Shown here: positions 48,683 through 56,902 of the stretch, one piece after another
Position numbering within the stretch: position 1 is the first letter of the stretch
Layout of the letters: each line of letters begins with the position of its first letter
Origin: Anaerolineaceae bacterium UBA5404
Lineage (GTDB): Bacteria; Chloroflexota; Anaerolineae; Anaerolineales; Anaerolineaceae
Length of the DNA: 64,000 bases
NCBI GenBank assembly: GCA_002409625.1
Contig: DHNY01000006.1
Coordinates: forward strand, 88,475-152,474
Direction: 5' to 3'
The notes under the pieces: generated by a model
Told to the model about the DNA's origin: nothing
The model's database searches: none
The model's input: only the letters and a program-made list of their open reading frames with translations
Translations under genes and position numbers: made by a program

Positions 48683-48737
48683 TATGCCGAGTCACAGACT
48701 TGAACTGTGGACCCTGCGATTTTCAGTCGCATGCTCT
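48683..48737. repeat. attR (55-bp repeat within intact tRNA-Phe)
   Basis: Identical to attL at 13820-13874. It covers the 3' 53 bases of the tRNA plus two flanking bases, so the phage supplies the 3' end of the functional tRNA. Confidence 0.95.
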
Positions 48738-48757
48738 ACCAACTGAGCTAACTCGGC
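48685..48757 (-). tRNA. tRNA-Phe (GAA)
   Basis: 73 bases; acceptor GCCGAGT, D arm with GGTAGAG, anticodon loop CTGAAAA giving GAA, and T loop TTCAAGT. CCA is not encoded. Confidence 0.96.
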
Positions 48758-48768
48758 GTGGAAAATGA

Positions 48769-48797
48769 ATTCTAACCGTGGACGGCTGGACTGTCAA
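48769..48797 (-). promoter_or_regulatory. tRNA-Phe promoter
   Basis: Minus strand TTGACA (48792-48797), 17 bases, TAGAAT (48769-48774), 11 bases before the tRNA 5' end. It lies in host DNA and so is unaffected by the prophage. Confidence 0.8.
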
Positions 48798-48890
48798 GCA
48801 AAACGGGGCATTTCTTGTCCTTTTTACTCAATTTCTATCCTCAGCTTTCAAGCGAAGTTTCAAGCCTTTATGCCTGGGATGACGGAAAAT

Positions 48891-48927
48891 CAAAACGCCG
48901 CCTATCGAAATGCAAGGCGGCGTTTTG
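48891..48927 (-). terminator. Terminator after the M13 peptidase gene
   Basis: CAAAACGCCGCC / GGCGGCGTTTTG, 12-bp stem, 13-base loop. A- and T-runs inside the stem ends allow use in both directions. Confidence 0.8.
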
Positions 48928-48955
48928 GCATAGCGCTGGTTAGGGTATTGGGTTT

Positions 48956-50989
48956 TTAGAAGAGTTTTACCCTGTTTTCAGGCGCTACATACATTTTGTC
49001 ACCCGGTTTGAGGTCAAAAGCTTCATAAAAGGCGTCGGTTACGCTCAGAACGCCATTAACTCTGACTTTGGCAGGGGCATGTTCATCAGAGGCGAGTTGA
49101 CCCAAGATGTCATCCTCAGTGGTGACCGCTGCCCATATTCTGGCATAGCTGGTGAGCATTTCTTTGAGGGCTTCTTTATCATCGCGCAGGATGGACGTGA
49201 TCACAGAAAGGCTGCCTGAATCGGCGATGTTCTCACCCAAGGTCAGTTCACCGTCTAGTTTTTGACCAGGCAGGACCTCGATGCCACCAAAATAGCTCAC
49301 AAACTTTGCGGCACGCTCGGTGAAAGCCTGGCGATCTTCTTTGGTCCACCAATCACGGAAATTGCCTTTATCGTCGAAGAGGGAGCCCATGTCATCAAAG
49401 GCGTGGGTTATTTCGTGGGCGATGATGGTGCCGATGCCGCCCAGGTTTTGTGCCAGGCTGGCGTTTTCGTCGTAGAAGGGTGGCTGAAGCATGGCAGCCG
49501 GGAAGATGATTTCGTTCAGGCTGGGTTCGTAATAGGCATTGATGGTTTGGGGTGACAGTGCCCAAACGGTTTTGTCTACTGGAGCTGTGGCTTTGGCTTG
49601 TTCTGCGGTGGCTTTGGCTTTGTGGATGGCAATCGCGTTTTCGATGAGGCTGCCCCCGTCCTCTGGGGATTTGACCATGCCTTTGGCAAAGGATGTAAAG
49701 CTTTCGGGATAGCCCACTTTGACCATCATCGAGTCGATTTTCTTGATGGCTTCAGCGCGGCTTGCTTCGCTCATCCAGGTCAAGCTTTGCAGGTTCTTCT
49801 TATAAGCTTCCAAAATGGTTCTTACAAAGGCTTCGGCTTTGGCTTTCTTTTCGGCTGAGAAGAATTTTTTAGCATAGAGCTCGCCCACTTCTTTTTCAGC
49901 GAGGGTATTGGTTGCTTCCCAGGCTTGGGCGCTTTCATCGATGCCTTCAAGCTGGTTGAATTTTGCGTTTGCATCCGCGAAGGCTTTGCTCAGGAAGGGT
50001 GCAAAGTCATTGAGTAAAGCCACGGTCGAAAAGGCTTTTAAGACCTCCAGATTTTCCGCACTTAGCGACTTGTTGAGGAAGTCGAGCATGGCTGGATTTT
50101 GCACAACCCAATCTTTGTAGCTCTCTAATCCGCTTTTGCTCAAGAAGTATGGCAGGTCGATGTTGCTTAGCTTAGATGTTAAGGTTTTTGTGTCCATGAT
50201 GTTCATCGTCATTTTGACATTGGCACGGTCGGTTTTGCTCAGTGCCACATCGGCAAGGTCTTTGTTGAAGTTAAGCAGTTTTTCTGCCAGGGATTGAGCG
50301 TCTTCGGATTTTGTGCCTTTTGCGGTCAGCAGGTCTGTGATGTAGGTATTCAAGGCATCCACGGCTTGTTCATCTTCAAAATCTGGTTTATCGAGCAACA
50401 TGGCGGATTCTTCAATGAAGGCTGCATGCGTGCTGGCGTCATTGGGGTTAGGCGCAATCAGAAAGCTGAAAAGGCTGTTTTTGCCCAAATCTTTATAAAC
50501 CTTGGCAAGGGCATCCAAATAGGCGGGAATGGTTTCCGCATTTTCGATGGCATCCAGATAAGGCTTTAAGGAGCCCAGTCCAGCTTTTTCTTTTGAGTTG
50601 GAATCGAGAGCGCTCTTATAGAGATCGGCAACGGCTTTTTCAGCGCTGTTATCCGCGAACTTAGCCCCATCAGCGCTTAGTTCGTCAACAATGTCTTGCA
50701 GGGAGTCGGATAGTTTGTCTTGTAAATCAGCAAAGTTATCCCAAACCTCGCCTTCGGTTGCGTTTGCTTTTTCTTTGATAAAGCTGGCATTGACGTAATC
50801 GTAAAAATCGTCCTGGGCGCGGGTTCCGCTCGTTTCGGGGCTCGTTTGCTTTACAGGAGAGACTTCTGTCGCCGTCTCTGGCGCAGGTTCTTTGGTCAAG
50901 GAGGGCTGCTTGCAGGCAGAAAGCAGCAGCATCGCGCTTAATAGCACAGAAATGAGGATTAATGAGAGCTTTTGTTTCTTCGTTTTCAT
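48956..50989 (-). CDS. M13-family zinc metallopeptidase lipoprotein (PepO/neprilysin-like)
   Basis: 677 residues from the ATG at 50989 with AAGGA upstream. Signal peptide with lipobox SACK. The N-terminal domain starts QDDFYDYVNASFIKE, typical of M13. The zinc site is HEITHAFDD, with NAYYEPSLNEIIFPAAMLQP before it and GENIADSGSL after (the family's ENxAD motif). The C-terminus reads KVRVNGVLSVTDAFYEAFDL. It is an extracellular oligopeptidase tethered to the membrane. The usual last Trp is replaced by Phe. Confidence 0.92.
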   Translation of the reverse strand: MKTKKQKLSLILISVLLSAMLLLSACKQPSLTKEPAPETATEVSPVKQTSPETSGTRAQDDFYDYVNASFIKEKANATEGEVWDNFADLQDKLSDSLQDIVDELSADGAKFADNSAEKAVADLYKSALDSNSKEKAGLGSLKPYLDAIENAETIPAYLDALAKVYKDLGKNSLFSFLIAPNPNDASTHAAFIEESAMLLDKPDFEDEQAVDALNTYITDLLTAKGTKSEDAQSLAEKLLNFNKDLADVALSKTDRANVKMTMNIMDTKTLTSKLSNIDLPYFLSKSGLESYKDWVVQNPAMLDFLNKSLSAENLEVLKAFSTVALLNDFAPFLSKAFADANAKFNQLEGIDESAQAWEATNTLAEKEVGELYAKKFFSAEKKAKAEAFVRTILEAYKKNLQSLTWMSEASRAEAIKKIDSMMVKVGYPESFTSFAKGMVKSPEDGGSLIENAIAIHKAKATAEQAKATAPVDKTVWALSPQTINAYYEPSLNEIIFPAAMLQPPFYDENASLAQNLGGIGTIIAHEITHAFDDMGSLFDDKGNFRDWWTKEDRQAFTERAAKFVSYFGGIEVLPGQKLDGELTLGENIADSGSLSVITSILRDDKEALKEMLTSYARIWAAVTTEDDILGQLASDEHAPAKVRVNGVLSVTDAFYEAFDLKPGDKMYVAPENRVKLF

Positions 50990-51056
50990 GGCGTATCCTT
51001 TCAATGTGAAAGAATTCTAAACCAAGTTTATTCAGATTTTATATATAAGCAGGGAA

Positions 51057-52472
51057 TTAAAAGGAAGGCTTAAGTGTTGGCGGGTTGGCGCTGATGTCAA
51101 ATGCGGGACCGCCGGGTTCGTCGGAAATGCGGTAGATATCGATAGCGTCCTGCCGTTGGATAACCAGTTGGCTGCTGTTTTGAAACCAAAAGACTTTATT
51201 GGCGCTGTAAGGACCAGTCACTTTGTGAAGCTGAGCGCCGGTTTGAGGCGACCATAGAGAGAAGCTGTTGCCATCCGTGGTGAGGATCAGTTGACCATCC
51301 GGTGAAAAACCGTGGTACATGTGGTTAGAGCGTGGGTCAAACTTGATGCGGCTTTCAAAAGCACCAGTTTCGGCGCTATGGAAGTCAATGCCGGTATCGT
51401 AGGCAACGACGATGTGTTTTGAATCAGGTGACCAGGAAAGGTTGTAGCTGACATTTGCTTGTTCGTTATAGTCTAGTGTGGCGATGTGCGTTTTTGTCTC
51501 CAAGTCCCAGATCTTGAGGTCTCCGTCACCGTAAAGGATAGAATACAGCATTCGCTCATCAGGTGAGATGGATGATTTACCTAACCAACTTTCGTCTGGA
51601 TCAAAGGCATAGCTGCGATTGTTTTCCAGGTCCCACTCAACAATTTGCCCCGCGAAGGAGACCCCATAGAGGATTTTGTTGGATTGTTTCATGAAGTTTG
51701 GTGGCTGGTAGTAAGATGTCGGTTTGATTGGGTAAAAGAGCTCTGTCAGCGTATGGGTATCAAAAAGTCGCATTGTGTAATGCGGATTCATCGACCCTTC
51801 TTCTGGCGAGAGGTCTAAATACCTGCCGTTGGGTGACCATTTTGGAACATCAAAGGCTTCCTCAGTGAGCAAAGCGTTTTTGTTGGCATCTAAGTCCCAA
51901 AGGAGCAGCTCTTCGTTGTCGTATACCGCGGCGAGGCGAGTCGAGTCAGGCGACCATGCGATGTGTTTTGGCTTGGCTGCGTGAGACAAGGTTTTTAGTT
52001 CGACACCGGTCAGGGTTGCGTGGATGCTGATATCGCCAGTGTCGAGCGCAATGGCGAAAGCTTTCCCATCGGGTGCGTAGGTGAGGTCGTTAATCGCGGT
52101 GTGGTCTGTTGCGATGGAATAAAGATAGCCGCCACTGCTTAGTTTATAAAGATCGAGATTGTCATTCGCTGGGTTGAGGATGATGAAGCTATCCTCGTTG
52201 GGAGCGTAGAAAACTTTAGATTCAGGGTCTTTGGCGATTTTTGTAACCGACCAAAGATACTTTTCGGGATGGTGGTTAGATGGGCTTTTGGTTTTGAGCC
52301 AGCTGGTATTGGGCAAAATAATGCCGGCGAGAAAGACGAGCACCAAGCTTATTAAGGCGAGTTTGTAGAAAAAACGACCTTTGGGTCTTGGCTCTGGGCT
52401 TGGCTCTGGGTTGAGGTCAAGCTCTTCAAGCGTATCCCACTCCGGGGCGGTGTAATGTGGTTTTGGTTCCAA
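51057..52472 (-). CDS. Membrane-anchored WD40-like beta-propeller protein
   Basis: 471 residues. A Pro-rich cytoplasmic N-terminus of about 35 residues, one TM helix (LALISLVLVFLAGIILP), then at least seven blade-like repeats with WSPD or FSPDG motifs (HIAWSPDSTRLAAVYDNEEL, NLSWSPDSKHIVVAYDTGID, HGFSPDGQLILTTDGNSFSL). It looks like a TolB/WD40 sensor or scaffold outside the membrane. No enzymatic domain is present. Confidence 0.8.
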   Translation of the reverse strand: MEPKPHYTAPEWDTLEELDLNPEPSPEPRPKGRFFYKLALISLVLVFLAGIILPNTSWLKTKSPSNHHPEKYLWSVTKIAKDPESKVFYAPNEDSFIILNPANDNLDLYKLSSGGYLYSIATDHTAINDLTYAPDGKAFAIALDTGDISIHATLTGVELKTLSHAAKPKHIAWSPDSTRLAAVYDNEELLLWDLDANKNALLTEEAFDVPKWSPNGRYLDLSPEEGSMNPHYTMRLFDTHTLTELFYPIKPTSYYQPPNFMKQSNKILYGVSFAGQIVEWDLENNRSYAFDPDESWLGKSSISPDERMLYSILYGDGDLKIWDLETKTHIATLDYNEQANVSYNLSWSPDSKHIVVAYDTGIDFHSAETGAFESRIKFDPRSNHMYHGFSPDGQLILTTDGNSFSLWSPQTGAQLHKVTGPYSANKVFWFQNSSQLVIQRQDAIDIYRISDEPGGPAFDISANPPTLKPSF

Positions 52473-52525
52473 TGCTTGCTCCTGGCAGGTTCATTATAGC
52501 GTATGGGATGTGGTGTTTGCACGAT

Positions 52526-53130
52526 AAGGTTTATCCAGTGGAAGCGTGTTGTGTTGTTCGTTCGTGGCCTCCCGTCCACGAACGAGGCGTGTATGAATTG
52601 TTTGATCTCTATTTCTAACAATAGCACCGTGGACAGGAGGTCACGGTGGAACGAAGGTTTATCTAGTGGAAGCGTGTTGTGTTGTTCGTTCGTGGCCTCC
52701 CGTCCACGAACTGGGCGTGTAAGTGCTGGTTGGTCTCTGTTTGTTACGCCATCACCGTGGACAGGAGGCCACGGTGGAACGAAGGTTAATCCAGTGGAAG
52801 TGTGTTGTGTTGTTCGTTCGTGGCCTCTCGTCCACGAACTGGGCGTGTAAGTGCTGGTTGGTCTCTGTTTGTCACGCCATCACCGTGGACAGGAGGCCAC
52901 GGTGGAACGAAGGTTAATCCAGTGGAAGTGTGTTGTGTTGTTCGTTTGTGGCCTCCCGTCCACGAACTGGGCGTGTAAGTGCTGGTTGGTCTCTGTTTGT
53001 CACGCCATCACCGTGGACAGGAGGTCACGGTGGAACGAAGGTTTATCCAGGGGAAGTGTGTTGTTCGTTCGTGGCCTCCGGTCCACGAACTGGGCGTGTA
53101 TGTGCTGGTTGGTCTCTATTTGTTACGCCA
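52526..53130. repeat. Five tandem 128-bp repeats with paired mirror hairpins
   Basis: Units begin at 52526, 52654, 52782, 52910 and 53038, exactly 128 bp apart; the fifth lacks its last part. Each full unit holds hairpin A, GTTCGTGG-CCTCCCGT-CCACGAAC, and hairpin B, CACCGTGG-ACAGGAGG-CCACGGTG. The 16-base cores of A and B are reverse complements with one difference. Stem changes in the copies mostly keep pairing through G-T. ORFs across the array change frame every unit and are not genes. Confidence 0.9.
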
Positions 53131-53207
53131 GATTTTGATTTTTAAGCTTGTCCGCTTGAAATGCACTCGGCGACTGGGTTTATGCTATGATTCTGGCAGG
53201 AGAATTT

Positions 53208-54467
53208 ATGGCCACACTAAACGCGCTTGAACAATTCAGACAGATGAAATATGGTTTGTTCATTCACTTTGGTTTGTATTCGCTTTTGGGCGGCGAGTGG
53301 CAGGGAAGAGAGACCCCCGGCTTGGCAGAGTGGATTCAAAATGACCTGAACATCCCGGTGGATGTCTATGCCCGCTTGGCTGAGCAATTTAATCCGATAA
53401 AGTTTGACGCGCGAGCGATTGCCCAAAAAGCCAAAGCCTGGGGGATGCGCTACCTGTGCTTCACCGCTAAGCATCATGATGGTTTCGCGCTGTTTGATAC
53501 ACAGGTTTCTGACTTTAACAGCATCAAAGCAAGCCCATGTCGGCGTGATTTTGTGGCTGAACTTGCCGATGCTTGTCGTGAGGTGGGTTTGACTTTTTGC
53601 CTGTATTATTCCCAGGCGCAGGATTGGCATCATGGCGGTTATCGCGCTTATCATGAGAACGATGCCGAGGCTTTTGAAAGCTATTTTGAGCAGGTTTGTT
53701 TGCCTCAGGTGCGCGAGCTTTTGACCCAGTATGGCGAGATCGGCATGCTGTGGTTTGACACGCCAATGGGCATGACCTTAGCGCAGAGCCAAACACTGGC
53801 TACAATGGTGAAAGAGATCCAGCCTGACTGCCTGATTAATGGGCGCATTGGGCATGGACTTGGTGATTACCTGACCACGGCAGACAACCGCATCCCTCGT
53901 GAGGTGCTTAAAAGTGCCTGGGAGGTGCCGGTTACGCTCAATCAGTCCTGGGGCTATAAGCGCGCCGATGATAACTGGGTGCAAGCACTGGAAACCTCGA
54001 AAAAGCTGGTCAAAATTATCAGCCGGGGTGGCAACATGCTCTTGAACATCGGTCCGCGTGGAGATGGCAGTATTCCGGAGGATTCGCTAGCCATTTTGGA
54101 TGATATTGGCTTGCATCTAGCGCGCAATACTGAAGCATTTTTTGATAGCCTGCCGGCTAAGCCTTATGTGTTTGAATTTGAAGACATGTTTTTTACCCAA
54201 AAGCCGGGCATTTTATATATCCATTTAATGAATCCGCAAAAATGGGTGGGCACGACCCTGTCGCTTTATCATATGAAGTCTATTGCCCAAAAAGCGCGCC
54301 TGTTATCTTCTGGTGAGGCTTTAGCCCTGCGCGTAGGCAAAGATTTGGAAGGTTTTGGACATTGGGCAATCCAGTTGCCTGAGGCTATCCAGGCGGGTGA
54401 TGAACTTGGCTGGGTGATTGAAGTCTCTATTCAAGGAGAGCGTTTTGAGGTTGAAGCTTTGGATTAA
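53208..54467 (+). CDS. Alpha-L-fucosidase (GH29)
   Basis: 419 residues from the ATG at 53208 behind CAGGAGAA. QMKYGLFIHFGLYSLLGGEW, then AKHHDGFALFDTQVSDFNSI and GMLWFDTPMG follow the GH29 pattern, with Asp of WFDT the nucleophile. RGGNMLLNIGPRGDGSIPED is also conserved. There is no signal peptide, so the enzyme acts in the cytosol on imported fucosides. The tandem repeat array lies in its upstream region. Confidence 0.92.
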   Translation: MATLNALEQFRQMKYGLFIHFGLYSLLGGEWQGRETPGLAEWIQNDLNIPVDVYARLAEQFNPIKFDARAIAQKAKAWGMRYLCFTAKHHDGFALFDTQVSDFNSIKASPCRRDFVAELADACREVGLTFCLYYSQAQDWHHGGYRAYHENDAEAFESYFEQVCLPQVRELLTQYGEIGMLWFDTPMGMTLAQSQTLATMVKEIQPDCLINGRIGHGLGDYLTTADNRIPREVLKSAWEVPVTLNQSWGYKRADDNWVQALETSKKLVKIISRGGNMLLNIGPRGDGSIPEDSLAILDDIGLHLARNTEAFFDSLPAKPYVFEFEDMFFTQKPGILYIHLMNPQKWVGTTLSLYHMKSIAQKARLLSSGEALALRVGKDLEGFGHWAIQLPEAIQAGDELGWVIEVSIQGERFEVEALD

Positions 54468-54539
54468 GCCTGAAATCAATACACGCCGGTGGTAAAATAG
54501 CTATCATATGCCTGTCGGGCATGAATGAAAGAGGACACT

Positions 54540-55811
54540 ATGCTTGATATTAAATTAATCCGTGAAAATCCAGATATTGTGCGTGAGGCTCTGCGTAAAC
54601 GACATATGGAAACAGACGTGGTGGATGAGGTAATCGCCTTGGACGAAAAACGGCGTGCCATCATTCAGGATGTTGAAAGCAAAAAAGCCGAGCGCAACGT
54701 GGCAAGTAAAGAAATTGGCAAGATGAAGGATAAAGAAGCCCGCGAGGCAAAGATTTTGGCGACCCGTGAGTTGGGCGAGCAAATCAGTGCCTTGGACGAA
54801 GAACTGAAAGGCGTGGAAGAAGCGCTTTACAGCTCGGTGGCGGGTATTCCCAATATCCCGGATGCGATTGTGCCACTTGGCGCGGATGATAAAGAAAACG
54901 TCGTGCTGGAACAGTTTGGCGAGCAGAAAGTCTTTGATTTTGAGCCTAAAGCGCACTGGGATTTGGGTCCTGAACTGGGCATTATCGACTTTGAAGCCGG
55001 TGTGAAGCTTTCTGGTTCGCGCTTTTACGTGTTGAAAGGCGCTGGCGCCCGGCTGGAACGCGCGCTCATCTTTTGGATGGTCGATTTGCACACGCGCCGT
55101 GGCTACAGCGAAATTTATACGCCCTGGATGGTGCGCGAAGAAGTGATGTTTGGTTCCGGGCAGTTGCCTAAGTTTGAAGCTAATTTGTACCATGACCATG
55201 CCGAGAATTATTGGTGGATCCCCACTGCTGAAGTGCCTTTGACGGGTATGTTGATGGACACGATTATGGACGAAGCGGATTTGCCCATGAACCTTGTGGC
55301 TTATAGCGCCTGCTTTAGACGCGAAAAGATGAGTGCTGGACGCGATGTGCGTGGCATCAAACGAGGTCATCAGTTTGATAAGGTTGAAATCTACAAGTAT
55401 TGCAAACCAGAAGATGCCGACCAGGAGTTTGATAATATGGTTGCGGATGCTTGTGAAGTGTGCAAGCAGTTGGGTTTGACCTACCGCACCATGCAGCAAT
55501 GCACTGGCGACTTGGGCTTCAACGCCCACAAAACCGTGGATATCGAGGTCTGGGCGCCGGGTTGTGGCGAGTGGCTGGAGGTTTCATCGGTGTCGAATGT
55601 GGGGCAGTTTCAGGCGCGACGCGCGGCGATTAAGTACCGCCCGGCGGACGGTGGGGGCACTGAGTTTGTGAACACGCTCAATGGCTCAGGTTTGGGCTTG
55701 CCTCGCACCCTGATTGCGGTTTTGGAGCAGTATCAGCAGGCGGATGGCAGTGTGCGTGTGCCGGAGGTCCTCTTGCCCTTTATGGGTGGCATTGAGGTGA
55801 TTGAAAAGTAG
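54540..55811 (+). CDS. serS: Seryl-tRNA synthetase
   Basis: 423 residues. The N-terminal coiled-coil arm (LDIKLIRENPDIVREALRKR, then a long Lys/Glu hairpin) is followed by the class II core: motif 2 FRREKMSAGRDVRGIKRGHQ and motif 3 GSGLGLPRTLIAVLEQYQ. SSVSNVGQFQARR is the conserved serine-specific segment. The ATG at 54540 fits the usual MLDIK start, with AAAGAGGA upstream. A stable 12-bp hairpin at 55834-55861 follows the gene. Confidence 0.96.
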   Translation: MLDIKLIRENPDIVREALRKRHMETDVVDEVIALDEKRRAIIQDVESKKAERNVASKEIGKMKDKEAREAKILATRELGEQISALDEELKGVEEALYSSVAGIPNIPDAIVPLGADDKENVVLEQFGEQKVFDFEPKAHWDLGPELGIIDFEAGVKLSGSRFYVLKGAGARLERALIFWMVDLHTRRGYSEIYTPWMVREEVMFGSGQLPKFEANLYHDHAENYWWIPTAEVPLTGMLMDTIMDEADLPMNLVAYSACFRREKMSAGRDVRGIKRGHQFDKVEIYKYCKPEDADQEFDNMVADACEVCKQLGLTYRTMQQCTGDLGFNAHKTVDIEVWAPGCGEWLEVSSVSNVGQFQARRAAIKYRPADGGGTEFVNTLNGSGLGLPRTLIAVLEQYQQADGSVRVPEVLLPFMGGIEVIEK

Positions 55812-55833
55812 CCTTTTTGTTGAAAGCGTATTA

Positions 55834-55861
55834 AATCCCCGTGGTGGCTACTACGGGGATT
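55834..55861 (+). terminator. Hairpin after serS
   Basis: AATCCCCGTGGT / ACTACGGGGATT, 12 bp with one G-T and a GGCT loop; the tail is only partly T-rich (TATTGTTT). Confidence 0.65.
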
Positions 55862-55907
55862 ATTGTTTACCGGGTTTGGCATGTGCTGCTTGAAAAGGCT
55901 TGCTTGC

Positions 55908-56458
55908 ACCTTCGGCGAGACGCCTCAGGAAGCGGGAGGCCTGATGGATCAATAACACACTGCCCTCCGTCATTGGCAACAAAGATACAAACAGAAAAAC
56001 GGCTTGTGGAGGCGTCCGCGCCGACACACAACAGCATTTACGCCTTCGGCGGGACGCCTCAGGAAGCGGTTGATGAAATGGGCGGTTAAGAGCAAGTGTC
56101 AGCAGTACGCCTCAGGAAGTGGGATAAAGACGCCGATGAGCTGGGTACAAATGTAGTTCCTTGTCTATGTTATATTTTGGTTGCTTGGTGGGTGCAGAGA
56201 AACTAGGTCTGCACGCAAGCAGCACTAGCTGGATCGACGTTGTGCGCATGGCGAGACGCCACGCGCCAGGTAGGTAGGGTTGGTCTGTTTGCTGTAAAGC
56301 ATGACGGGACACCTCAGGAAGCGAAAAAGTGGATGGGGCGTTAACTCTCTGACCTCTTGTGGCGAGATAATAACAAACAATCAGAAACACTGCTTGTGGA
56401 GGCGTCCGCGCCGACACACAACAGCATCTATGCCTTCGGCGAGACGCCTCAGGAAGCG
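55908..56458. repeat. Dispersed palindromic repeat family in the serS-tRNA-Leu spacer
   Basis: Two 67-bp near-identical copies (56002-56068 and 56392-56458) each pair GAGGCGTC with GACGCCTC around a loop of about 35 bases. Partial copies ending CGCCTCAGGAAGYG occur near 55911, 56107 and 56309. No coding sequence in the 850-bp spacer is convincing; the ORFs that cross it lack ribosome sites and use the repeat in several frames. Confidence 0.8.
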
Positions 56459-56560
56459 ATAAGAACAAGGAGAGCGATAAGAACAAGGAGAGCGAATAGA
56501 ACAAACAAAACAAAAAGACCGAACAAAACAAATAGACCGAACAAAACTAACAGAACATAC
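56458..56560. repeat. Purine-rich low-complexity tandem repeats
   Basis: AGCGATAAGAACAAGGAG-type units of about 18 bp are followed by AACAAAACAAA and AGACCGAACAAAAC units. There is nearly no T on the + strand. Probably slippage-generated. Confidence 0.7.
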
Positions 56561-56618
56561 ATAGCGAATGACTCTAGCGCAATCTGCCATGCTATTTACA
56601 ACAATTTTCTAAAAATCC

Positions 56619-56648
56619 TTGACCACATTGGCAGTTTGCGAGTATACT
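56619..56648 (+). promoter_or_regulatory. tRNA-Leu promoter
   Basis: TTGACC (56619-56624), 18 bases, TATACT (56643-56648), ten bases before the tRNA. Confidence 0.75.
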
Positions 56649-56658
56649 CTTTGCACTT

Positions 56659-56740
56659 GCCGAAGTGGCGGAATAGGCAGACGCGCGCGACTCAAAATCG
56701 CGTACCTACGGGTATGTGGGTTCGATTCCCACCTTCGGCA
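56659..56740 (+). tRNA. tRNA-Leu (CAA)
   Basis: 82 bases, class II: acceptor GCCGAAG/CTTCGGC, anticodon loop CTCAAAA (CAA), variable arm TACC-TAC-GGGTA, T loop TTCGATT; CCA is not encoded. Confidence 0.96.
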
Positions 56741-56743
56741 TAA

Positions 56744-56772
56744 CCCTGACCCATAAAAGGTCGGGGTTTTTT
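56744..56772 (+). terminator. Terminator of tRNA-Leu
   Basis: CCCTGACC / GGTCGGGG stem with a 7-base loop and six T. Confidence 0.85.
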
Positions 56773-56902
56773 GTTTTCCAGCAAAGAAAATAAGCGAAAC
56801 GGATAAAAAAACAAAAGGGGAAAAACCTATTTCACAGATTGGCAAATCGCCGTTTTCTTATGTTAAAATGAGATTAGCGATCCACGAACAAGTGAGGTTA
56901 AA

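Larger units (their letters stand above)
13820..48737. mobile_element. Complete-looking temperate siphophage prophage integrated in tRNA-Phe
   Basis: A 34.9-kb element lies between two perfect 55-bp copies of the tRNA-Phe 3' region, with a tyrosine integrase at the right end. It holds repressor, early operators, replication and recombination genes, small and large terminase, portal, minor capsid, scaffold, major capsid, connectors, tail tube, tape measure, baseplate, fibre and endolysin genes. All look full length, so the prophage may be inducible. The head and tail gene order and protein types resemble siphophages with SPP1-gp6-type portals and Gp15-type tail proteins. No lysis holin is certain. 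Confidence 0.95.

Noticed and set aside
13820..48737. TACTSAGTA as a Chi-like or genome-dimer (KOPS/dif) motif of the host
   Set aside because: No exact copy was seen in 29 kb of host sequence, and the palindrome has almost no polarity; a phage-specific role fits better.
52526..53130. CRISPR array
   Set aside because: Units are 128 bp and nearly identical throughout; there are no unique spacers and no cas genes in the window.
52503..53230. Several plus-strand ORFs of 64-115 codons across the 128-bp repeat array
   Set aside because: They are the same repeat read in shifting frames (128 is not a multiple of three), with no ribosome sites and no foldable domain.
54555..55529. 324-codon minus-strand ORF in serS
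   Set aside because: Shadow of a conserved synthetase gene; no start signal and no family resemblance.
55841..56089. 82-codon ORF after serS and others in the 55.8-56.6 kb spacer
   Set aside because: They lie over the palindromic repeats, share residues only because of the repeat, and lack ribosome sites.
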